Assembly (NCBI GenBank): GCA_031287845.1
Contig: JAITSI010000077.1
Location: forward strand, 1-12,804
DNA: 12,804 nucleotides
Direction of reading: 5' to 3'
DNA from: Puniceicoccales bacterium
Lineage (GTDB): Bacteria > Verrucomicrobiota > Verrucomicrobiia > Opitutales > JAIRLM01
The notes under the pieces were generated by a model. The model saw only the letters and a program-made list of their open reading frames with translations. It ran no database searches and had not been told where the DNA came from. This document shows, in pieces, positions 1 to 6,321 of the stretch. The position numbers and the translations under genes were made by a program. Each line of letters opens with the position of its first letter. Within the stretch, counting starts at the first letter, position 1.

Positions 1-125
1 AGGCCGTTGCGAATGACGTAGACGATGCCACTGAGAATTTTTTGGTCATCCGCACGGGGTTTCCCCCGCGATTTTGGAAAGTGAACCTTCCACCGCTCAA
101 TCACTTCCGCGTCTATCCACTCCAT
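1..125 (-). CDS. IS5-family transposase, N-terminal part (cut by window edge)
   Basis: The minus frame starting with ATG at 125 runs open to base 1 and gives about 41 residues beginning MEWIDAEVIERWKVHF. It contains the segment RADDQKILSGIVYVIRNG, which matches the N-terminal (DUF4096-type) region of IS5-family transposases, usually written as 'R.DDR.vL.GI.yV.r.G'. The family cuts and pastes IS ends through a DDE catalytic domain, which would lie beyond the left edge, so activity cannot be judged. The frame also stays open upstream of the ATG (VDRWRSYLFFIP), so the true start could be earlier. No clear Shine-Dalgarno is visible. The gene is divergent from the IS982-like remnant 140 bp away, so this end of the window is a patch of mobile-element debris. 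Family assignment is fairly sure; the subgroup is not determined. Confidence 0.75.
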   Translation of the reverse strand, partial: MEWIDAEVIERWKVHFPKSRGKPRADDQKILSGIVYVIRNG

Positions 126-265
126 GGGAATGAAAAAAAGATAGCTGCGCCACCGGTCAACCCTTTTTTGGGGTCCCTATCCCGGAACTCCAACTGCAAA
201 GCAAGGCGAAAAATTTTTAGACAAAAACTCTTGTCAGAAAAGGCACCCTGCGATTTCTGTGCCCC

Positions 266-718
266 ATGAATAAAGATGAGATCGCGTTGATCACTCTGTT
301 TGTCCATGTCGATGACATTTGCAAGGAAAATTGCTGGGACTTTTGCCACGATCTGAGCCGGAAGTTTGAACCTCATCTTAGTGAGGTGTGGACCATTTAC
401 GCTATGTTTCGACTATCTGGCATGCAGAATTTTAGCAGATTTTACGAAGGATTGTACGGAAGATGGCTGCGGTCGTACTTTCCGGAAATACCATCCTGCA
501 GTACGTTTTTGATACAGCTCCAATTATGGAAGGAAGTTGTGGGGGATTTTCCGTCGTTCATGAGGAAATTTTTGAACTTTTCCATCGTCAATCTCACCCC
601 ATTTGAGCTTTGTAAAAGAGTTCGCTGTTGCCGAAGCCGTCTTTTCGGGGAACATGCTGACTGGGCGCTTGCCGCAACAAAAAAAATTCACGGAAGCGCC
701 TGTTCTTTTTTTTACTAG
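266..718 (+). pseudogene. IS982-like transposase remnant, degenerate and 3'-truncated
   Basis: The 150-aa frame resembles the first half of IS982-family transposases. It has an N-terminal 'LFVHVDDICKE' segment, then LSEVWTIYAMFRLSG..NFSRFYEGLYG..LRSYFPEIPS (roughly residues 38-77), which parallels the family pattern 'lSe...ti...f..Sg.rnF..Fy......yFP..ps'. The segment LTPFELCKRVRCCRSRLFGEHAD parallels the family's 'DSfPvpvC...R..r.rlF.GeA.yG' block. Two defects point to an inactive copy. The first catalytic Asp expected before S/T-P appears as Asn (VNLTP). The frame also loses similarity at the A-rich run near 676-690, where a frameshift would be expected, and it stops at TAG 716-718. That TAG lies inside the terminal inverted repeat of the downstream repeat element, so the 3' half of the gene is missing. 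The relationship is recognised by pattern only, not by a search. Confidence 0.6.
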
Positions 719-735
719 GCTCAGGACTCGTAAAG
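715..735 (+). repeat. Left terminal inverted repeat of copy 1
   Basis: This 21-base end pairs with the reverse complement of 1043-1063 with a single mismatch at the sixth base (C against G). The TAG at 716-718 is the stop codon of the upstream IS982-like frame. Confidence 0.8.
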
Positions 736-1042
736 CCATATTCCACCCCCATCTGGAAAAGTGACCGATATGAACCTGTTGTGCAGGAACTTGATAGGGA
801 AACAAAGCCCGTAGCTCGCCTCTCTTGAATGGTCAGTAGTCTACGCTTCTTGAGGGAAAGGCCGCTCACGGGCGCTGCCCGGCGGAGCGGGCAGTGCCGC
901 GGGCCGGCCCTGATGGAGGCCTGGAGGGCCGGCCGGACCCATTTGGGGGCTCTGCCCCCAGCTTCGCTTCCCCCGATTATCGATGCTACGGCACTCCGTG
1001 GGCGGGGGATTGGCAAAGGGGCGCGGCAGCCCCCTTTGCGAT

Positions 1043-1063
1043 CTTTACGAGTCCTGACCCTAG
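1043..1063 (-). repeat. Right terminal inverted repeat of copy 1
   Basis: This is the inverted partner of 715-735. The CTA at 1060-1062, read on the minus strand, is the TAG stop codon of glgP, so the element begins exactly where the gene ends. Confidence 0.8.
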
Positions 1064-3558
1064 GCCACGGCGAGCGGGGACAGCTTCCAAATATCCCTCG
1101 CATATTCGCGGATGGCGCGGTCGCTGGAGAACTTTCCCATGCGGGCCACGGTGAGGATGGCCATGGCGTACCACAGCTCGCTGTTGAGATAGTAGTTGGA
1201 CGCCAGATCCTGGGCCCTAACATAGCGCTGATAGTCGGCCAATGCGAAGAACCGATCCTCCGCCAGAAGGTTTTCCGCCACGCTGCGGACCGGGTCGGCC
1301 CCTCCAGATTTGCCGTCGAACGCGCCGGACAGCATCCAATCCAGCACCCTCGCCAGTTCCTCATCTTGCTCGTAGAATGAGCGCGGATTGTAGCCCTTTC
1401 GCCGCAATAGTTCCAGTTCCACGGCCGTGTGTCCGAATATGAATAGATTGTTTTCCCCCACCTCTTCCAGGATTTCCACGTTGGCGCCGTCGAGCGTGCC
1501 GATCGTCAGCGCGCCGTTGAGTGCCAGCTTCATATTTCCCGTCCCCGAGGCCTCGGTGCCGGCCGCCGAGATCTGCTCCGACAGGTCCGCCGCTGGGATT
1601 ATGACCATGGCGGATGAGACATCGTAGTTTGGGACAAATACAAGCTTCATGCGATCTCCGATATCGCTGTCCCCGTTGATCCTATCGGCCACAAGATTGA
1701 TGGCGTGGATGATGGTTTTTGCCCTGGCATAGCCCGGAGCCGCCTTGCCGCCAAATAGAAAAACCCGCGGCGGCGCATCTCCGGCCCTGCCGTTGAGCAG
1801 GCGGTGGTAGTGGGTCAAAATGTGGAGCAGGTTCAGGTGCTGGCGCTTATATTCGTGAATGCGCTTAATGTGAACGTCGAATAGGGCGCGGGGGTCCAGG
1901 GAAATGGAACAGCGCTCCTCCACGAAGCGGGCCAGATCCGTCTTGTTTTGCAATTTCACCCTGGCAAATTCATTGCGAAAGTTCAAATCATTGGCGTAGG
2001 GCTCGAGCCGGCGCAGCTCCTCCAGATTGCGAATCCAGTCCTCGCCTATGGTGTGGTTGATCAGCTGGCTCAGCCGTGGATTGGCCGTCCGGATCCAGCG
2101 GCGCGGGGTGACGCCGTTGGTTCTGTTGCTAAACTTTCCCGGGAACAGCTGGCTAAATCCCGGAAATAGCACGCTTCGAACCAGCTGCGAATGCATGGCG
2201 GCGACGCCGTTCACGGAAAAGCTGCCCACCACGGCCAGGTGGCCCATGCGCACGTGCCCGTCTTCGAAGAGCGACATTTCCCGCAGCCGGCCCACGTCGC
2301 CCGGCCAGCGCTCCTGGACGACGAGTAAAAAGCGGCGGTTGATTTCCTCAATAATTTGCAAGTGGCGGGGTAAGGCCTTGCCTAGCAACGCCACGTCCCA
2401 GCGTTCCAATGCCTCGGGCAGCAGCGTGTGGTTGGTATAGGCGAAGGTTTTTGCCGTGATTTCCCAGGCCCGGTCCCAGCCGAAGCCCACGTCGTCGAGC
2501 AGAATTCGCATTAATTCTGCAATGCCTATGGCCGGGTGCGTGTCGTTGAGCTGAATGCAGACCTTTTCACAAAAATTGTTCCAGCCGTTGCCGCCGTTGA
2601 AGTGGCGGCGGATGATGTCCTTGAGCGAGCAGCAGACGAAAAAGTACTGCTGGATGAGCCGCAGCGCCTTGCCCGCATCGCTGGAGTCGTTGGGGTAGAG
2701 CACCTTGGAAATCGTTTCGCTGCGCGCCTTTTCGTGGACCGCGTCGAGGAAGTTTCCCCGGTTGAAGTCCTGCAGGTTGAACTCGTTCGAGGCGCGGCAC
2801 TCCCACAGGCGCAGAAAGTTCACCGTTTCCGCCCCGTGGCCGACGATGGGGATGTCCCAGGGGATGCCGCGGAGCACCTCGCCGCCGAGCCAGTGGAAGC
2901 GGGGGTTGCCGTGGCCGTCGAAGTGGCACTCCACGTGGCCGTAGATCCTCACCCGCTGCACGTTTTCCGGACGCAGGATGGGCCATGGGTTGCTGTAGGC
3001 CAGCCAGTTATCCGCTAGCTCCCGCTGCTGAAAGTCCTCGATCCGCTGCTGAAACATGCCGAATTCGTAGTGCATGCCGTAGCCCACGGCCGGGTAGTTG
3101 AGCGTCGCCAGGGAGTCCATGAAGCAGGCTGCCAGCCGGCCCAGGCCCCCATTTCCCAGGCCCATGTCCTCCTCCTGCCGCTCCAGCTCGTCGAAGCGCA
3201 GCCCCAGCTGCTGGAGCGCCGCCCGGTTCAGATCAAAGAGTTCGCAATTGTGCAAACTATCCCGCAGCAGCCTGCCCATCAGGTACTCCATGGACAGATA
3301 GTAGACGCGTCGGCAGTTGGCCTCGTGCTGCGTCCGCTGGGTCTTGATAAACCGCTCTAAAATGCGATCCCGCACCGCGTAGACATTTGCCTGCCACCAG
3401 TCCCGCAGCTCCGCGCTCACCGGTTCCCGGGCCAGCATGCGCTCCAGGTGCCGCAGGATCCGCTCCGCCATCTGGTTCACCTTCCAGCTCAGCCGGCCGC
3501 CGGCGGCGGGGTTGGCACAGGTTACCGTGCGAATGACTTGCAATTTTTTCGTCGCCAT
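1060..3558 (-). CDS. glgP: Glycogen/alpha-glucan phosphorylase
   Basis: An 832-aa protein of normal length for GT35 family phosphorylases, which release glucose-1-phosphate from the non-reducing ends of cytoplasmic alpha-1,4-glucans using pyridoxal phosphate. Visible signatures are YYLSMEYLMGR (residues 86-96), GLGNGGLGRLAACFMDSLATL (from 133), NDTHPAI, KFSNRTNGVTPRRW, the phosphate-site block DVHIKRIHEYKRQ, and EASGTGNMK followed by NGALTIGTLDGANVE; the Lys at about 677 is the expected PLP Schiff-base residue. The start is ATG at 3558 with a strong Shine-Dalgarno GGGAGG at 3567-3572, 8 nt upstream. The gene follows lgt and a small ORF on the same strand. Its TAG stop lies inside the inverted repeat of the MITE-like element, but the family C-terminus (IREYARDIW) is essentially complete. 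No glg synthesis genes are in view. Confidence 0.96.
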   Translation of the reverse strand: MATKKLQVIRTVTCANPAAGGRLSWKVNQMAERILRHLERMLAREPVSAELRDWWQANVYAVRDRILERFIKTQRTQHEANCRRVYYLSMEYLMGRLLRDSLHNCELFDLNRAALQQLGLRFDELERQEEDMGLGNGGLGRLAACFMDSLATLNYPAVGYGMHYEFGMFQQRIEDFQQRELADNWLAYSNPWPILRPENVQRVRIYGHVECHFDGHGNPRFHWLGGEVLRGIPWDIPIVGHGAETVNFLRLWECRASNEFNLQDFNRGNFLDAVHEKARSETISKVLYPNDSSDAGKALRLIQQYFFVCCSLKDIIRRHFNGGNGWNNFCEKVCIQLNDTHPAIGIAELMRILLDDVGFGWDRAWEITAKTFAYTNHTLLPEALERWDVALLGKALPRHLQIIEEINRRFLLVVQERWPGDVGRLREMSLFEDGHVRMGHLAVVGSFSVNGVAAMHSQLVRSVLFPGFSQLFPGKFSNRTNGVTPRRWIRTANPRLSQLINHTIGEDWIRNLEELRRLEPYANDLNFRNEFARVKLQNKTDLARFVEERCSISLDPRALFDVHIKRIHEYKRQHLNLLHILTHYHRLLNGRAGDAPPRVFLFGGKAAPGYARAKTIIHAINLVADRINGDSDIGDRMKLVFVPNYDVSSAMVIIPAADLSEQISAAGTEASGTGNMKLALNGALTIGTLDGANVEILEEVGENNLFIFGHTAVELELLRRKGYNPRSFYEQDEELARVLDWMLSGAFDGKSGGADPVRSVAENLLAEDRFFALADYQRYVRAQDLASNYYLNSELWYAMAILTVARMGKFSSDRAIREYARDIWKLSPLAVA

Positions 3559-3566
3559 TGGTTGTG

Positions 3567-3572
3567 CCTCCC
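3567..3572 (-). promoter_or_regulatory. Ribosome binding site of glgP
   Basis: On the minus strand the bases read GGGAGG, 8 nt before the ATG at 3558. This supports that start and independent translation after the small upstream ORF, whose stop at 3575 lies just before it. Confidence 0.7.
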
Positions 3573-3574
3573 AT

Positions 3575-3937
3575 TTACGGGGATAGAATTAGCAGGCCCT
3601 TTGCCCGCTCCGTTGCCAGGTCCTTGTTTTCCGCCAATTTCGGGTCCTTTGCCTGGGCGCTTATGTGCCGGGCGATGCTTCCATCCAGGTCGCTCTGGCC
3701 CACGCCGGCCGCGGCGATCGAACCCGGTGCCGTGGCACCGATTTCCCGGCTCAGGTGACCCACGCCCCGCTGCGGCTCCAGGGTGAGCCCACCGCCGATC
3801 TCGGCCTTTGCCCCGGTCCCAGGGCCACGCAGCGGGGAGGTTCCCCCGCTTCCCACGATGCCAACCGGACCATCCACGCCGGGTTCAGTATGTCCCCGGC
3901 CGGGGCCGGCGTCAAGGGAAAGTAAAAATTTAGGCAA
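3575..3937 (-). CDS. Unrecognised small Gly-rich ORF between lgt and glgP
   Basis: A 120-codon frame begins at TTG 3937 and ends at TAA just upstream of the glgP ribosome binding site; alternative GTG starts lie inside. I do not recognise it. The first two thirds are Gly- and Pro-rich (GPVGIVGSGGTSPLRGPGTG), and the C-terminal third is charged and probably helical (SIARHISAQAKDPKLAENKD). There is no signal peptide or membrane segment. It lies in the same frame as lgt, directly after the lgt TGA at 3953-3955. Third codon positions are strongly G/C (about three quarters by eye), as in its neighbours, which favours real coding. Against this are the weak start, with no clear Shine-Dalgarno, and the low-complexity composition. 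It could be a disordered cytoplasmic protein or a non-coding leader. Confidence 0.45.
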   Translation of the reverse strand: MPKFLLSLDAGPGRGHTEPGVDGPVGIVGSGGTSPLRGPGTGAKAEIGGGLTLEPQRGVGHLSREIGATAPGSIAAAGVGQSDLDGSIARHISAQAKDPKLAENKDLATERAKGLLILSP

Positions 3938-3952
3938 AAACCCACGCCGCGC

Positions 3953-4765
3953 TCACCGGCCGCGGCAGAGGATGGCGATGCCGGCGACGGCGAGCGGGAT
4001 GGAATAGAATTGTCCGGCGGTGAGGTGTAGGATCAGCGGCGCGTCGGGTTCGCGCAGGAATTCGGCCAGGCTGCGCAGCAGCGCGTAGGCGATGAAAAAT
4101 TCCCCGGTCAGCTGGCCCGGCCTGCCCCGTCGTGTCCACAGGCGCCACTGGGTAAGGGCTAGGAGTACAATCCCTTCCAGCAGGGCCTCGTAGAGCTGGG
4201 ACGGGTGCCGTGGCGGAAGCAGGGCCAGGGGAAATTGGGCGTGGGGAGCGGAGCGGGGAAAAATGATGCCCCAGGGCAGCGCCGTTGGCCGGCCGTAGAC
4301 TTCGCCGTTGATGAAATTTCCCAGGCGGCCCAGGAAAAAGCCGATGGGGGCGGCGGCGGCGGAGAGGTCCGCCAGGGAAAGGAGGGAAATGCGGCGGCGG
4401 CGGGAGAGGAAAAATAGGGCCAGCGCCACCCCCACAAAGCCGCCGTGGCTTGCCATGCCGCCGTGCCAGATGCGGAACAGCTCCAGCGGGTCGTGGACCA
4501 GCGTGCTCCGCTCGTAGAGGACAAAGTAGCCAAGCCGGCCTCCCGCGAGGACTCCCAGGCACAGAGCACCGAGCCAGCGGTCCACGTCCCGGCGGGCGAT
4601 GGGAAGGCGATCCTTTGCCGCGCAGAGGTGGGCAAGGGCAAGGGCAAGGGAAAAGGCGAGGGCGTAGGCGACTCCGTACCAGTGAATTCCCGCGAAGGGC
4701 CAGGAGGAGGGAAAGTGGATGAGGTAGGGATCCAGGTCGTGGACCCAGTGGCCGGCCATGCGCAT
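3953..4765 (-). CDS. lgt: Prolipoprotein diacylglyceryl transferase
   Basis: A 270-aa integral membrane enzyme that moves a diacylglyceryl group from phosphatidylglycerol to the lipobox Cys of prolipoproteins, the first step of lipoprotein maturation in the inner membrane. The N-terminus (HWVHDLDPYLIHF..., then IHWYGVAYALAFS) is typical. HGGMASHGG is at 101-109, and the family signature GRLGNFINGEVYG is at 146-158. RHPSQLYEALLEG (from 186) and the C-terminal SLAEFLREPD (232-241) are also present. Several hydrophobic stretches fit the seven-helix fold. The start is ATG 4765 or ATG 4759; neither has a strong ribosome binding site. The frame stays open upstream, but that part is repeat sequence and not credible protein. 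The repeat array starts about 50 bp upstream, so the promoter must lie in or next to the repeats. Confidence 0.95.
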   Translation of the reverse strand: MRMAGHWVHDLDPYLIHFPSSWPFAGIHWYGVAYALAFSLALALAHLCAAKDRLPIARRDVDRWLGALCLGVLAGGRLGYFVLYERSTLVHDPLELFRIWHGGMASHGGFVGVALALFFLSRRRRISLLSLADLSAAAAPIGFFLGRLGNFINGEVYGRPTALPWGIIFPRSAPHAQFPLALLPPRHPSQLYEALLEGIVLLALTQWRLWTRRGRPGQLTGEFFIAYALLRSLAEFLREPDAPLILHLTAGQFYSIPLAVAGIAILCRGR

Positions 4766-4968
4766 GCACGACCATTGCAGCGGTCTTCGCCCATGGCCAG
4801 GGCAATCGCATGGGTCATGGTTCGCCGGTTGACGGTGGGGCTGCGCCCCCTGGCCCCCTACGCGAAATGCCGTCGCCATGGCACCGATGGCTGGGGGGAA
4901 GCGAAGCACGGCGAAGTTTGGGGCAAAGTCCCCAATTGGGCTCGGCCGGCCCTGGAGGCCGGGAGGTC

Positions 4969-5400
4969 GCAAAGGGGGCTGCCGCGCCCCTTTGCCAATC
5001 CCCTGCCCACGGAGTGCCGTGGCATCGATAATCGGGGGAAGCGGAGCTGGGGGCAGGGCCCCCAAATGGGCCCGGCCGGCCCCCGAGGCCCCCTCGCTTC
5101 GCTCGGGACGCCGGACGGACGGGCGTTAGGGACAGTTCCATCCAAGGATGGCGGGCCGGCCCAACCCCAGGAGATGATAGAATGGGGTGTTGGGCGATGC
5201 TTCTGCCATGGCAGATGCCATGGGCAGCGCGCAGGTCGCCCCGCGTAGCTCTTTTGCCATCAGGGCCGGCCCGCGGCACCGCCCGCTTCGCCGGGCAGCG
5301 CCCGTAAGAGGCCCTTCCCTCAAGAAGTCAAGCTCCTGCACCACAGGTCCATATCGGTCATTTTTCTAGGTGGGGGTGGAGTGTGGTTTTACGGGTCCGC
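4969..5400 (+). repeat. Repeat copy 2 (contains an extra ~165 bp)
   Basis: In the same module order as copy 1 read on its minus strand: GCAAAGGGG hairpin, atcgataatcgggg segment, cccccaaatgggc segment, CTGCCCG-type hairpin, ccctcaagaagtcaag segment, and the tail ccatatcggtcatttttc ending in ttttacgggtcc. Compared with copies 1 and 3, about 165 bp (5092-5256) lies between the third and fourth modules. Confidence 0.7.
5092..5256. repeat. Extra segment inside repeat copy 2
   Basis: In copies 1 and 3 the sequence runs directly from the 'gaggcc' end of one module to 'catcagggccggcc'. Here about 165 bp intervenes. It holds a perfect 14-bp palindrome tctgccatggcaga (5202-5215) and a small hairpin cgcttcgctcg. 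It may be a nested insertion, or the ancestral form lost from the other copies. Confidence 0.5.
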
Positions 5401-5622
5401 CGGTTGACGGTGGGGCTGCGCCCCCTCTGGCACCCCCCTCCACGGAGTGTCGCTGCATCGATGGCCTGGGGGAAGCGCAGCATGGCGGAGCTGGGGGCAG
5501 GGCCCCCAAATGGGCCCGGCCGGCCCTCGAGGCCCCATCAGGGCCGGCCCGCGGCACTGCCCGCTCCGCCGGGCAGCGCCCGTGAGAGGCCCTTCCCTCA
5601 AGAAGTCAAGTTCTTGCACAAC
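5398..5622 (+). repeat. Repeat copy 3 (internally shortened)
   Basis: Starts with module A directly after the TIR-like end of copy 2. It then has a diverged ccacggagtg segment, cagggcccccaaatgggc, the CTGCCCG/CGGGCAG hairpin and ccctcaagaagtcaag, ending at ttgcacaacagg. It lacks the ccatatcggtc tail that copies 1 and 2 carry. Confidence 0.65.
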
Positions 5623-5774
5623 AGGACCCGTAAACCCGGGCTGCCGGTTGACGGTGGGGCTGCGCCCCCAATTGGGCTCGGCCGGCCCCGGAGGACGGGA
5701 GGTCGCAAAGGGGGCTGTCGCGCCCCTTTGCCAATCCCCCGCCCACGGAGTGCCGTGGCATCGATAATCGGGGC
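5623..5774 (+). repeat. Repeat copy 4 (truncated at the folA stop codon)
   Basis: Begins with the TIR-like ggacccgtaaac, then module A, then ggtcgcaaaggggg with the conserved 9-bp hairpin (5705-5713 with 5723-5731). It breaks off after atcgataatcgggg, right at the folA stop codon. Confidence 0.65.
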
Positions 5775-6281
5775 CTAGGGTTTCCGCTGCCAGCGGTGGA
5801 TGGCGAAGTCCGCCGTTTCCATGAGCAGCTGGCCCCGGACGAAGCAGTCCGGCATGGGCAGGATCGTGTCGCCGCAGCAGTGCATAAACACTTCCGTGCA
5901 AATGACTTCCGAACACATGTCCAGGAGCTGGCCGTAGATTTCGCCGCCTCCAATGAGCCAGAACTGCCGCTCTGCGCCGGCGGCGTCCAGTTCCGCCAGC
6001 AGCTCCTCCCGGCTCCGCAGCACCCGGCAGTTTGCCGCCGCCGGCAGGGAACGGGACAGCACCCAATTTTCCCGCTCTGCCAGGGGTCGGCCCAGGGACT
6101 GCCAGGTTTTTCGGCCCATGATGACGGTGTGGCCCAGGGTTAGGCGGCGGAAATGGCGCAGGTCTTCGGGCAAGTGCCAGGGAATGCGGCCCCCGTGGCC
6201 GATCACGCCATTCCGATCCCGGGCAACGATGGCCCGCAGGTTGCCCCGGACCTCCTGTTTCACATCCTGTTCCATTTCCAT
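5775..6281 (-). CDS. folA: Dihydrofolate reductase
   Basis: A 168-aa protein close to the usual length. It reduces dihydrofolate to tetrahydrofolate with NADPH in the cytosol. Visible signatures are AIVARDRNGVIGHGGRIPWH (17-36) and HLPEDLRHFR (36-45), with Asp40 the expected catalytic acid. HTVIMGRKTWQSLGRPL (51-67) supplies the NADPH-binding and fold residues, followed by WLIGGGEIYGQLL (108-120) and the GDTILP strand (137-142). ATG 6281 is chosen because AAAGGA lies 8 nt upstream; GTG 6287 and ATG 6275 are less well spaced. It lies 40 bp downstream of the pseudopilin gene, probably in one transcript. The TAG stop is fused to the repeat array. No thymidylate synthase gene is nearby. Confidence 0.95.
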   Translation of the reverse strand: MEMEQDVKQEVRGNLRAIVARDRNGVIGHGGRIPWHLPEDLRHFRRLTLGHTVIMGRKTWQSLGRPLAERENWVLSRSLPAAANCRVLRSREELLAELDAAGAERQFWLIGGGEIYGQLLDMCSEVICTEVFMHCCGDTILPMPDCFVRGQLLMETADFAIHRWQRKP

Positions 6282-6289
6282 CCCCACGG

Positions 6290-6295
6290 TCCTTT
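6290..6295 (-). promoter_or_regulatory. Ribosome binding site deciding the folA start
   Basis: The minus-strand sequence AAAGGA lies 8 nt before ATG 6281, but only 2 nt before GTG 6287 and 14 nt before ATG 6275. It therefore favours the middle start. Confidence 0.6.
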
Positions 6296-6321
6296 CCCAA
6301 AAACGGCGGCATCGGACGCCG

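Larger units (their letters stand above)
715..1063 (-). mobile_element. MITE-like repeat with 21-bp terminal inverted repeats (copy 1)
   Basis: A 349-bp non-coding GC-rich element. The left end (715-735) and right end (1043-1063) are inverted repeats matching at 20 of 21 positions; the shared core is caggactcgtaaag. Both ends begin with CTAG, which may be the target duplication rather than part of the repeat. Inside, read on the minus strand, are modules also found at 4818-5774: a hairpin GCAAAGGGG/CCCCTTTGC (1013-1021 with 1031-1039), a segment ending in atcgataatcgggg, a segment gggcccccaaatggg-like, and a second hairpin CTGCCCG/CGGGCAG (875-881 with 888-894). No transposase gene is present, so it would need to be moved in trans. 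The element starts at the stop codon of the IS982 remnant and ends at the stop codon of glgP. Frames crossing it look spurious because they are built only from repeat sequence. Confidence 0.75.
4818..5774 (+). repeat. Array of nested and truncated copies of the MITE-like repeat
   Basis: The whole ~1 kb between lgt and folA is made of the modules found in copy 1. Module A (ccggttgacggtggggctg) occurs at about 4822, 5398 and 5642. The GCAAAGGGG hairpin occurs at 4969-4995 and 5705-5731. The atcgataatcgggg segment occurs at about 5025 and 5760. The cagggcccccaaatgggc segment occurs at about 5056 and 5496. The CTGCCCG hairpin and the ccctcaagaagtcaag segment occur at about 5262-5333 and 5540-5610. 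TIR-like cores remain at about 5389-5400 (ttttacgggtcc) and 5623-5636 (ggacccgtaaac). The array ends at the TAG stop of folA (CTAG at 5775-5778). I see no credible coding region here; long frames across it exist only because the repeat is GC-rich. Confidence 0.8.

Noticed and set aside
594..1364. Long minus-strand frame across the repeat and the glgP 3' end
   Set aside because: It is antisense or out of frame to glgP and built from repeat hairpins. The Arg/Pro/Ala-rich translation recurs wherever the repeat occurs.
3930..4811. 293-codon minus-strand frame overlapping lgt
   Set aside because: Shadow of lgt in another frame; Pro/Arg/His-rich with no domain, while lgt has full family motifs.
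4766..5065. N-terminal extension of lgt through the repeat array
   Set aside because: The extension is translated repeat sequence, and Lgt normally starts with the HWVHDLDP-type segment.
4445..5248. 267-codon plus-strand frame over the lgt 5' end and repeats
   Set aside because: Antisense to lgt, then repeat sequence; no ribosome binding site or recognisable protein features.
4818..5774. CRISPR array
   Set aside because: The repeated units are long, variable in spacing and sequence, contain hairpins and TIR-like ends, and no uniform spacers exist.
5389..6312. 307-codon minus-strand frame covering folA and the repeats
   Set aside because: Runs in another frame to folA, with GC-rich low-complexity translation; folA is unambiguous.
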